Part shown: one piece after another, positions 56,546-64,000 of the stretch
How the letters are laid out: each line of letters begins with the position of its first letter
How positions within the stretch are numbered: position 1 is the stretch's first letter
NCBI RefSeq assembly: GCF_024198235.1
Contig: NZ_JAKCFB010000035.1
Location: forward strand, 1 to 64,000
Source: Myxococcus dinghuensis
GTDB taxonomy: Bacteria; Myxococcota; Myxococcia; Myxococcales; Myxococcaceae
Direction: 5' to 3'
DNA: 64,000 nt
Notes under the pieces: model-generated
What the model saw: only the letters and a program-made list of their open reading frames with translations
What the model was told of the DNA's origin: nothing
The model's database searches: none
Position numbers and translations under genes: made by a program

Positions 56546-58684
56546 ATGCGTATCCGCTCGTTCGTGTTGGTCGCGTTGGTCGTGGGGTGGGCGTGGCCCG
56601 CCGTCGCCGGGGCCGCGCTTTCACCGTTGGGGCCCGTGTCGCCCACCACCGGCCTGGTGCTCCGGGACGAGGTGGTGCGCGCGCTCATCCAGGAGAGCTC
56701 GGGAGACCGCATCCACGACGGCGTGCAGCGACTGTCGCTCCTCGCGAGGGATCACCAGGCGGGCTACGCCGAGGCCGCCGAGTGGGTGCGGGGGGCGGCC
56801 GTGGCGGCGGGGCTGCGAGACGTCCGGCTGGAGCCCATGGACGTGAAGCCTCAGTGGCGGGCGTCGCGAGGGGAGCTGTGGGTGGCCGGTCCCCAGCGCT
56901 ACCGGGTGACGTCGCACGCGGAGCTCCCCATGTCGTTGGCGCTGGGCAGCGGCAGCTTCGAGGGCGCCGCCCTGGAGCTGGTCGACGTGGGGATGGGGGC
57001 CGTGGAGGCCGACTACGCCGGGCTGGACGTGAAGGGGAAGGTGGTCCTCACGCGCGGCCACCCCTCACCCGTCCTGCTCCTGGCGGTGGCGAAGCGGGGG
57101 GCGGTGGGCGTCGTCTCGTCGTACTCGACGCCGCCGTGGAACCAACCCCACCGCATGGATGGGGACTTCCCGGACCAGGTGGGGTGGGCCGTGGTCCCGT
57201 CGAAGCTGACGCCCCCGGGCGCCCGGGCGCCGTTCCTGTTCATGGTGTCGGACCGACAGGGCCGCGAGCTCCGTGCCCAGGTCCGCGCGGGGCCGGTGAA
57301 GGTGGACGTGAGCGTCGCCACGGAGACCCGGGAGGGGTCCTTCGGCATCGTCAGCGGAGTCATCCCCGGGACGCGCGCGGGCGAGGAGGTCGTGCTGACG
57401 GCCCACCTGGACCACTACAAGCCGGGGGCCGACGACAATGCCTCGGGCTCCGCGACGATGCTGGAGATGGCGCGGACCTATGCGGAGCTCATCCGTCGGG
57501 GCGCGCTGCCGCCGCCGGTGCGCACCCTGCGCTTCCTGTGGCTGCCGGAGTTCGAGGGCACGCGCGAGTGGTTCGCCGTCCACCGCGACGACCCCGTGCG
57601 ACGGGTGGCGCAGTTCAACTTCGACATGCTCGGGGCGAGCCTGTCGGGGGCCCACTCGCGCTTCCTGGTGTCCTATACGCCCGACTGGAACGGCAGCTTC
57701 GTGAACGCGGTGTCGGAGTCCACGGTGGACTTCATGAACCGCTTCAACGGGGTGCGCTATCCGGCGCGCAAGGACTTCCGCATCGCCTCGCTCACCGGGT
57801 CGAGGGATCCGCTCGACGCGCACATGGATCGCTACAGCCGGGGGTCGGACCACCAGCTCTTCAACGACCACGGCATCCCGGGCGTGGCCTTCTCCACGTG
57901 GCCGGACGACAACTACCACACCAGCGGAGATCGACCGGAGCTGGTGGACCCCACGCAGTTGCACCGCGCCGCCTTCGCGGGGCTCGCCTCCGTGACGGTG
58001 GCCGCCTGGGCCGAGGGGCAGGGCGCCCTGGAGCTGGCGCGACTGGTGTCGGTCCATGGCGGGCGACGCGTGGCGGACGACGAGTTCCGGGTGCGACGCG
58101 CGCTGGCCTCCACGTCCGGGGCGGAGCTGCCGGAGGTCTACCGGCTCGCGCGGGCGGCGATCCGCCTGGCCTTCCAGCGCGAGCGCGACGCCCTGCGCTC
58201 ATGCCAGGCGCTCGGGGCGTCCGCGGCGCCGGTGCAGGGGCTCGTCAAGGCGCAGGAGGCCTCCGAGTCCCAGGCCCTGGCGAGACTGGAGACGGACGTG
58301 AAGGCGCGGGGCGTGAGCACGCGCGAGCCGAAGCCCTCCGAGGCGGAGCGCCGCGCTCGCGGCCTCGTGCCCCGGCGCGTGAAGGGACAGGAGCTGGCGT
58401 CGTTCGACGAGGTCGTGGGCCGGGGAGGTGCCGAGGATGCGCGGGTGGGGCGCGTGCAGGCGGCCCTGACCGCGGTGGCCGTCGCGCTGCGTGAGCAGGG
58501 AGAGAGCGAGCTGCGCTTCTACCAGGGGGCGGATGCCCTCGCGAGCTACGCCGACGGGCAGCGCTCCGTGGCGGACATCCGCGACGCGGCGTTCGCCGAG
58601 TACGGATACGTCATTCCGGTGGAGGTGCTCATCGACCTCTTCGCGCTGCTGGAGCGGGGCGGCGTCATGGCGCCGCCCCGTTGA
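56546..58684 (+). CDS. Exported M28-like metallopeptidase
   Basis: This 712-residue protein starts at ATG 56546 with a signal peptide (SFVLVALVVGWAWPAVAG). A protease-associated-like segment precedes an M28 aminopeptidase-type zinc domain. Ligand candidates are H287 and D289 (AHLDHYKPGADDNASG), E335 and E337 (LPEFEGT), D360 (FNFDMLG) and H458 (DNYHTSGDR). The PEFEGT pattern in place of the usual AEE places it in a diverged branch of the family. A C-terminal helical region of about 200 residues is not recognised. It should release N-terminal residues from peptides outside the cell, useful for a predatory bacterium. It is divergent from the tandem esterase gene. Confidence 0.87.
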   Translation: MRIRSFVLVALVVGWAWPAVAGAALSPLGPVSPTTGLVLRDEVVRALIQESSGDRIHDGVQRLSLLARDHQAGYAEAAEWVRGAAVAAGLRDVRLEPMDVKPQWRASRGELWVAGPQRYRVTSHAELPMSLALGSGSFEGAALELVDVGMGAVEADYAGLDVKGKVVLTRGHPSPVLLLAVAKRGAVGVVSSYSTPPWNQPHRMDGDFPDQVGWAVVPSKLTPPGARAPFLFMVSDRQGRELRAQVRAGPVKVDVSVATETREGSFGIVSGVIPGTRAGEEVVLTAHLDHYKPGADDNASGSATMLEMARTYAELIRRGALPPPVRTLRFLWLPEFEGTREWFAVHRDDPVRRVAQFNFDMLGASLSGAHSRFLVSYTPDWNGSFVNAVSESTVDFMNRFNGVRYPARKDFRIASLTGSRDPLDAHMDRYSRGSDHQLFNDHGIPGVAFSTWPDDNYHTSGDRPELVDPTQLHRAAFAGLASVTVAAWAEGQGALELARLVSVHGGRRVADDEFRVRRALASTSGAELPEVYRLARAAIRLAFQRERDALRSCQALGASAAPVQGLVKAQEASESQALARLETDVKARGVSTREPKPSEAERRARGLVPRRVKGQELASFDEVVGRGGAEDARVGRVQAALTAVAVALREQGESELRFYQGADALASYADGQRSVADIRDAAFAEYGYVIPVEVLIDLFALLERGGVMAPPR

Positions 58685-58704
58685 GCCACGTCCCGCGTGA
58701 GCCC

Positions 58705-58737
58705 TGCGCGGCCCGCTCCTGGAGAACGGGCCACGCA
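58705..58737. terminator. Bidirectional hairpin between convergent genes
   Basis: GGCCCG (58710-58715) pairs with CGGGCC (58727-58732). TGCG (58705-58708) and CGCA (58734-58737) extend the stem past one mismatch. It lies between the convergent peptidase and propeller-like lipoprotein genes. Confidence 0.65.
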
Positions 58738-58747
58738 CGGCGAGGCA

Positions 58748-61210
58748 TCAAGGCGCGGGGACGTCGAGGCCGAAGTGGGCCACGCCCACGGAGGGGATGA
58801 GGGTGTCGTCGCGTCCGGCCTCGGCGATGAGGCCGCCCACCCAGAGGCCCTCGGGGGTGACCGCGACGGCGTCGACGCTGATGGCGTTGACGCCCTGGCC
58901 GATGGGCACCAGCCGCTCACCGTCGAAGACGAAGGCGTGCGAGGGGCCCCGGTCCTCCGGGATGACCGTCCCCACGGCGACCAGGTGGTCCCCGGTGGCG
59001 ATCAGCTTGCGGAAGCTGTGGACGCCCCCGGACGAGGCGTCGAGCGGAGGCAGCAGGCCCCGCTCCGGCGTCGCCAACTCGACCCACTCCTTGCCGCTCC
59101 AGTGCCCCAGGGTGATGCGTCCCGGGACGGGCAGGCCGTCCATTCCGTATTCCGCGTTGGTGCTCATGAAGATGCCGCGCTTCCCATAGGCGGCCGTGAT
59201 GACGGAGGTGACCGACCCGGTGCCCAGCGTCTCGAACGTGGTGCCGTTCCAGTGGACGATGCGCTGCGCGACGAGCCGGTTCACGTGGGTGAACTCGCCG
59301 GTGGCGACGAACGCGGGATGGTCCGGGTCCGGATTCTCGGGCCGGAGGGCGATCGTGGACACCGGGCCGTCGAAGCCGTCGGCGACCTTCACGAACGCCT
59401 CTCCGTCCCAGCGAACGACCCGCACGGAGTCCTCGGCCTGGGTCGCGACCCACGGACGCCCGAGTTCATCCAGCGTCATGTCGGAGATGAAGCCGTGCTC
59501 GCGCAGGTCCCCGAGCGAGCGCCAATCCTCTCCCGTCCACGTGAGCACATGCGACTGGGGCACGTCCCAGTCCGTGCACGCGACATAGACGTCTCCGCGC
59601 GCGTTCACCTCCAGGTCGGTGCACTCCATGGAGGAAGGCAGCTCACCGAGCGGCGCCCAGCCGGAGTCACCGAAGCGCAACACCGTGCGCGGCACGCGCT
59701 CGCCGCCCGCGTGGGAGATGGCGCCCATCGCGTGGACCGCGCACTGGGGGCCTCCCGCCGCGAGCTTGTCCGCGCTGCCGCTCAAGCCGAAGCCGGAGCG
59801 GGCGCCCTCCGGCCGCCATTGGCCGTCGCGGAAGGCCGCGAGGCTCTGCGACGACGCGTCCTCGACGCTGGCGAAGGTCCCCGCCAGGTAGAGCGTGTCT
59901 CCATCGACGAGGAAGCGCTGGATGGGGACCTCCCACAGCGGGAAGGCGCTGGGGCCCTCGTCGCCGCAGAACAACGGCGAGAACCAGGCGGTGCGGTTGG
60001 GCAACGAGGTGTTGGGCCACTTCTCCCAGCCTGACTGGGGTGACCACCGCGCCAGCGCGTTCGCGGGGATTGCCTCCGGATTCGTCCACGCCTTTCCGTT
60101 GACGTGGGAGAAGCAGCCACCGACATGGAGCTTGCCCTGCGTGAACGCGAGGTCCGTCACGACGCCGGGGAACTGTCCGGTGCTGACGCCTTCGTCGAGC
60201 ATCTCCCACTGAGTCCCCGTCCAGCGCGCGATGGAGCCCACGCCGTCCATGCTGAAGTCGTGCGCGAACGTGCCGCCCGCGTAGGGCGTCCCATCGTCAC
60301 CGAGCGCGAGCGCGTAGACGGCGTTCCCGGGCAACGGGAGGTCGTAGGCCTCCCACGCGGCGCCGTTCCAGCGCGCCACCTTGTTGCTCGAGACGCCACC
60401 CACCTGGGAGAAGCCGCCGCCGACCCAGACGGCGTCTCCGTCGACGAGCAGCTCGTAGACGGGGCCGTCCGCGGGACCTCCCGTGGGGAACCTCCACTTC
60501 GCGCCATCCCAGATGGCCAGGCCGATGGCGCCGTTGTCCGCGAGCTGGAACAGGCCCGCGACCCACAGCTCGCCCTTCACGAAGGCCATGGTGCGCACCA
60601 GTCCCTCGAACGCGCCGATGACCCGCACGCCCTCCGCGGTCGCGAGCCAGACCTCGCCCGACCGTGCTCCGAACGTGTCGTTGGTCGCGAGGGCCAGGGT
60701 GCCGTCCTCGTTCGCCGCGACGGCGGAGAAGCCCGAACCGGGAATCGCCTGCGGCCACGCCTTCGACACGGGCTGCCACGTGTCACCGTGACGCTGGATG
60801 AGGGGCGGGGTGGCTTGGGTGCCGAGCCAACGGAAGTAGCCCGTCGCCAGGATGTCTCCCGAGGCCGTCTTCGCGAGGTCGTAGATGTGCGGGACGTGGC
60901 CGTCCATGCCGGAGACACCCGCGATGGAGAAGCGCGGATCCCACTTTCCTCGTTGAATCACATCCGTCATCTCCGGTGCGCACGAGGCGCCGGCATCGGG
61001 TCCTCCCCCGTCGGGCGCCCCCGCGTCCGGCGAGCCCGAGTCCGGCGTTCCGGAGTCGGGCGCTCCCGCGTCCGGGCCGGCGTCCTGGCCTCCTCCCGCA
61101 TCGGGGGACGGTGGCGTCGGGTCGTCGTCACTACAAGCGGTGAAGAGGAGTCCCGCGAGCAAGAGCGGGGCGATACTGCGCGTCCAGGTGTCGAGCAGAG
61201 GTGTACGCAT
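58748..61210 (-). CDS. Large propeller-like lipoprotein with PDAG linker
   Basis: This 820-residue protein starts at ATG 61210 with a lipobox (GLLFTAC, Cys about 26). A disordered linker of repeated (S/A)PDAG and PDSG units spans about 35-75. The rest is a long series of short strand-rich units with recurrent W-DGx motifs (AIWDGAKW, ARWNGAAW, HWSGKEW), as in multi-bladed beta-propellers. No enzyme motif is seen. Such lipoproteins are common on myxobacterial surfaces and their ligands are mostly unknown. No strong ribosome site precedes the start; the frame is open 55 codons further upstream. Confidence 0.82.
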   Translation of the reverse strand: MRTPLLDTWTRSIAPLLLAGLLFTACSDDDPTPPSPDAGGGQDAGPDAGAPDSGTPDSGSPDAGAPDGGGPDAGASCAPEMTDVIQRGKWDPRFSIAGVSGMDGHVPHIYDLAKTASGDILATGYFRWLGTQATPPLIQRHGDTWQPVSKAWPQAIPGSGFSAVAANEDGTLALATNDTFGARSGEVWLATAEGVRVIGAFEGLVRTMAFVKGELWVAGLFQLADNGAIGLAIWDGAKWRFPTGGPADGPVYELLVDGDAVWVGGGFSQVGGVSSNKVARWNGAAWEAYDLPLPGNAVYALALGDDGTPYAGGTFAHDFSMDGVGSIARWTGTQWEMLDEGVSTGQFPGVVTDLAFTQGKLHVGGCFSHVNGKAWTNPEAIPANALARWSPQSGWEKWPNTSLPNRTAWFSPLFCGDEGPSAFPLWEVPIQRFLVDGDTLYLAGTFASVEDASSQSLAAFRDGQWRPEGARSGFGLSGSADKLAAGGPQCAVHAMGAISHAGGERVPRTVLRFGDSGWAPLGELPSSMECTDLEVNARGDVYVACTDWDVPQSHVLTWTGEDWRSLGDLREHGFISDMTLDELGRPWVATQAEDSVRVVRWDGEAFVKVADGFDGPVSTIALRPENPDPDHPAFVATGEFTHVNRLVAQRIVHWNGTTFETLGTGSVTSVITAAYGKRGIFMSTNAEYGMDGLPVPGRITLGHWSGKEWVELATPERGLLPPLDASSGGVHSFRKLIATGDHLVAVGTVIPEDRGPSHAFVFDGERLVPIGQGVNAISVDAVAVTPEGLWVGGLIAEAGRDDTLIPSVGVAHFGLDVPAP

Positions 61211-61245
61211 GGGGGGCGCATACGTCTGCAATCGAAAGGCCTGTT

Positions 61246-61266
61246 CTCGGAATTTGAGATTCCGAG
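61246..61266. promoter_or_regulatory. 8-bp perfect inverted repeat in a divergent promoter region
   Basis: CTCGGAAT (61246-61253) and ATTCCGAG (61259-61266) form a perfect dyad with a 5-base spacer, 36 bp upstream of the lipoprotein start. It has the size of a dimeric repressor operator. The rest of the 270-bp gap shows nothing else. Confidence 0.5.
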
Positions 61267-61480
61267 CAGTTGACGGCCATGGCGCGAGGTCGAGGGCGTC
61301 GAGGTCTCGGAGCCCTGAGGTGTGATCGCGGGAATCTGAGGCGGAAGACGTGCCGCTGAAGCAGCGCGGCATCACCGCGACCCGTACGCACAGGCGAAGT
61401 CACGGTGATGGGATGTCGCGAGGACCACACTCGTCCGGCGGCCACTTCCCGGGCGTGGGGCTCGTGACGACAAAGAGGCC

Positions 61481-62503
61481 ATGACGCGGGCCTTCATCGT
61501 CTTGGGTGTCTGGCTGCTGGGCTGCTCTGGTCGGGGGACCTCCTCGCCCGTGGGCGAGGCGCTCGTCTCCGGTGGGGCGGCGCGCGACGTGCTCGTCTTC
61601 GAGGGGATGTGTGACGCGTCGGGGGCGGTCGCGCTCGCGGGAGATCTGTTCGTCGTGGGGGACGACGAGGACAACATCCTGCGGGTCTATGACGCTCGAC
61701 GCGGTGGCGCTCCGATGCGGAGCGTGGACCTGTCTCCGGCGCTGGAGCTGGCCGTGCCCGGGAAGAAGGCCCCCGAGGCGGACATCGAGGCGGCGACGCG
61801 GCTGGGGCCGTGGTCCTTCTGGCTCACGTCCCATGGTCGCGACAGCGCGGGGAAGAAGGCGCCCAGCCGCCTGCGCTTCTTCGCCACGGAGGAATCGTCC
61901 GAGGGACCGCAGGTGGTGGGGCGACCCTACGCGCGGTTGTTGGAGGATCTGCTCTCCGTCCCTGCGTTGGCCCGCTTCCACCTCGACGAGGCCGAGCGGC
62001 GGGCCCCCAAGGCCCCGGGTGGGCTCAACATCGAGGGCATGACGGCGACGGCGGATGGGGCCGCGGTCCTCATCGGCTTCCGGAGTCCCGTGCCGGAGGG
62101 GAAGGCGCTGGTGGTCCCGCTGCACAACCCACGGGAGATGGTGCTCGAGGGGACGGCCGCGCGCGTGGGCACACCGCTGCTGCTGGACCTGGGAGGTCAG
62201 GGCATCCGCTCCATGTCCTTCTGGCGGGGGCGCTACCTCCTCATCAGCGGAGGCACGGCGGGGGAGTCGACCTCGCGCCTCTTCACGTGGCACGGCGGCG
62301 ACGACGTCCCGGTGCCGGTGGGGGAGGTGGACCTGCGCGGCTTCAACCCGGAGGCCTTCTTCACGCCGGAGTCCGCGGAGGAGATCCTCCTCCTCAGCGA
62401 CGACGGCACGCGGTCTGTGGATGGCGTGGCGTGCAAGAAGCTCCGGGAGCCCGCGCGCAAACGCTTCCGTGGCGTCTGGGTCCGCTTGCCCGAGCGCACC
62501 TGA
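61481..62503 (+). CDS. DUF3616-like lipoprotein
   Basis: This 340-residue protein starts at ATG 61481 with a lipobox (FIVLGVWLLGC). It resembles DUF3616 proteins. The pattern includes FEGMCDASGAVALAGDLFVVGDDEDN, GGLNIEGMTA followed by VLIGFRSP, and a late FNPEAFF. The family is predicted to be a beta-propeller and its function is unknown. It is followed 52 bp later by a DUF3592-like gene on the same strand. Confidence 0.8.
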   Translation: MTRAFIVLGVWLLGCSGRGTSSPVGEALVSGGAARDVLVFEGMCDASGAVALAGDLFVVGDDEDNILRVYDARRGGAPMRSVDLSPALELAVPGKKAPEADIEAATRLGPWSFWLTSHGRDSAGKKAPSRLRFFATEESSEGPQVVGRPYARLLEDLLSVPALARFHLDEAERRAPKAPGGLNIEGMTATADGAAVLIGFRSPVPEGKALVVPLHNPREMVLEGTAARVGTPLLLDLGGQGIRSMSFWRGRYLLISGGTAGESTSRLFTWHGGDDVPVPVGEVDLRGFNPEAFFTPESAEEILLLSDDGTRSVDGVACKKLREPARKRFRGVWVRLPERT

Positions 62504-62555
62504 GTCGCGGGCGCGGGATGGCGGACCCGCTCAACGCGTGTAGGCTGGCGGACGT

Positions 62556-63320
62556 ATGCAGCTCGCCATTCCCCATGCGCCTCGAAAGGTGCGACTGACG
62601 CAGGTGCCCGGTGCGGTGGGGCGCCTCGCGCGCGACGCCGTGCTCGGACTCATCTTCATGGCGCTGCTCGGCGCGGGCGCCATGTGGGTGGGGCGCTTCT
62701 TCGTGGAGGAGCAGGGCTTCATCGCCCGCGCCGAACCGGTGGACGGCGTGCTGGCCACCACGCGGCTGCCGCCTCCCGGACAGCGGGACGGCGCCGAGGC
62801 GTCGCTGTCGGTGCTCTATGTCTTCCAGGACGTGGAGCACACCGCCACGGACGTGAAGACCTTCGCCGAGTACGCCGAGGGGCTGGGGCAGGGCGCCACG
62901 GTGCAACTGCTGGTGGATCCGAAACACCCGGACCGTCCGCGCGAGGCGGGCTATGCGCGCAGCCGCGCGATGAAGGTCGGGTGGCTTCCCTGGGGGCTCG
63001 CCCTGGGCGCGCTGCTCGCCGGGCTCGTCTTCGCGCGGGAGGCCCGGCGCATCATCCGGTCGGAGGTGGAGCCGCTGCGAATGGGCGCCCTGGTCTGGCT
63101 GACGCCGGACGGGCCGCTGCCGGAGAGCCGGGGCGAGGTCGTGTTCCCGGCACATTACTTCCGACAGGACGTCAAGAACGAGGTCCGCGCCCGCGTGAGG
63201 CCCGGCCGTGCCCCGGTCCGCAACGGGACGAAGGTGCTGGCGGCGGTGATTCCGCGCGAGCCCGGCTGGGCGCGCGTCATCGATCAGGACCTCGCCAACG
63301 TGCTCGGGTGGATGCGCTGA
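62556..63320 (+). CDS. DUF3592-like membrane protein
   Basis: This 254-residue protein has two membrane helices (about 28-46 and 146-165) around a soluble loop. The loop holds features of the DUF3592 family: a short strand-rich domain ending in VQLLVDPKHPDRPREA. A cytoplasmic or periplasmic C-terminal tail of about 85 residues follows. Function is unknown. Confidence 0.8.
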   Translation: MQLAIPHAPRKVRLTQVPGAVGRLARDAVLGLIFMALLGAGAMWVGRFFVEEQGFIARAEPVDGVLATTRLPPPGQRDGAEASLSVLYVFQDVEHTATDVKTFAEYAEGLGQGATVQLLVDPKHPDRPREAGYARSRAMKVGWLPWGLALGALLAGLVFAREARRIIRSEVEPLRMGALVWLTPDGPLPESRGEVVFPAHYFRQDVKNEVRARVRPGRAPVRNGTKVLAAVIPREPGWARVIDQDLANVLGWMR

Positions 63321-63405
63321 CGGGGACCGGGACGGGCGAAAAGTTGCCGGTGACCTGGGGCCATGTGACACACGCCTGTAGCTCCCAGTTCAACCGAGGT
63401 CCTCC

Positions 63406-64000
63406 ATGCGCCGTCTCCTCGCTCTCGTGCTGCCAGTGCTGCTGCTGCTCGCTCCGGGCACAGGTGCGGCCGCGAAGCGCGACGAGGCGGAGGAGGCCTA
63501 CCAGGGCGCTCGCAAGGCCTACTACGCGCTGAAGGACGACTCGGCGCGGCGCAAGCTGCGGCACCACTGGCTGAACGTGGTGCAGAAGTTCGAGGCGGTG
63601 GCTCGCAACCACCCCAAGTCCACGCGCGCGCCGGACGCCCTCTTCACCGCGGGCGAGCTGCTCCAGGAGTTGAGCCGCATCTCCTTCGTCGAGGAGGACC
63701 TCCGGGCGGCCATCGCGGACTACGACAAGCTGCGCACGGACTTCCCGAAGCACCGGCTCGCGGACGACGCCGCGCTCGCGCTGGCGCGCATCCACGTCCA
63801 CCGGTTGGACCACCCGGAGGACGCGCGCCGCGTGCTGACCGACTCGCTCGCGCAGATGACGAAGGGCGACCAGTTGTCGGAGATGAAGGCGCTCCTGGCC
63901 TCGCTGCCGCCCTCCAAGAACGTCCCCGCGAAGAAGCCGGCCGCGCCCACGAAGGCTCCGGCGGTCGAGGAGAAGGCCACCGCCGTGGCCCAGGCCGAGC
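63406..64000 (+). CDS. Exported TPR-like envelope protein, partial
   Basis: The gene starts at ATG 63406 and runs off the right edge. It has a signal peptide (LALVLPVLLLLAPGTGAAA) and then TPR-like helical repeats (about 25-150: AYQGARKAYYAL, FEAVARNHPKS, ADYDKLRTDFPKH), like the YbgF/BamD type. A Lys/Ala/Pro linker begins at about 165. In myxobacteria such N-termini often precede a cell-wall amidase domain, which cannot be seen here. It is therefore best called an envelope protein of uncertain enzymatic activity. Confidence 0.75.
   Translation, partial: MRRLLALVLPVLLLLAPGTGAAAKRDEAEEAYQGARKAYYALKDDSARRKLRHHWLNVVQKFEAVARNHPKSTRAPDALFTAGELLQELSRISFVEEDLRAAIADYDKLRTDFPKHRLADDAALALARIHVHRLDHPEDARRVLTDSLAQMTKGDQLSEMKALLASLPPSKNVPAKKPAAPTKAPAVEEKATAVAQAE

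Noticed and set aside
61030-61130. Repeated PDAG/PDSG coding sequence as a possible CRISPR-like or tandem DNA repeat.
   Set aside because: It is a degenerate protein linker typical of myxobacterial lipoproteins, with no regular spacers.

Overview
The window reads as chromosomal DNA of a myxobacterium, most likely Myxococcaceae. The DNA is very GC-rich and coding frames use G or C at nearly every third position. Eukaryote-like signalling genes (Ser/Thr kinase, FHA-cyclase, NtrC-type activator) sit among many lipoproteins and secreted hydrolases, and the partial right-edge gene looks like an envelope protein. This placement is inference from gene content. I saw no rRNA, tRNA, CRISPR array, transposase or phage gene.

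Layout. 1-1623 (minus): ECF sigma factor, zinc-binding anti-sigma factor and an STN-domain protein that runs off the left edge. 1686-8656: truD, then divergently an FHA-GAF-adenylate cyclase translationally coupled to a zinc-ribbon Ser/Thr kinase, followed by a membrane protein resembling the BAM domain of GIDE/MULAN proteins. 8674-13548 (minus): MBL-fold hydrolase, sigma-54 activator, and a 776-residue protein of unknown function. 13839-18000: orphan ParA, a Rnk/GreA-type factor, and a large lipoprotein of ELWxxDGT repeats. 18185-24217 (minus): gltB-gltD glutamate synthase. 24540-29447: Nudix hydrolase, a Fur-box-controlled small ORF plus PepSY protein, DEAD-box helicase, metallophosphoesterase.

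29528-36305 (minus) is the most interesting block: a five-gene MCE/Mla-type lipid transporter with two different ATPases and two different MlaE permeases, joined end to end by short overlaps, and followed after 15 bp by a universal-stress-protein/phospholipase-D fusion. The two ATPases carry complementary defects that predict one working and one degenerate ATP site. E. coli MlaF, by contrast, forms a symmetric homodimer.

36735-42528 is a TolC/adaptor/RND tripartite efflux operon. After it come a DUF2267 protein, a small secreted protein with ten clustered cysteines, UbiB/AarF, NhaA and MutS. 50258-64000 is mainly exported proteins: an endonuclease/phosphatase-fold lipoprotein, a Tat-dependent LigB-type dioxygenase, a tandem esterase with a PKD domain, an M28-like peptidase, two propeller-like lipoproteins, a DUF3592 protein and a partial TPR-type envelope protein.

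Several gene ends carry strong GC-rich perfect hairpins without T tracts; these are probably how transcription ends here. No dedicated defence or biosynthetic cluster was seen.
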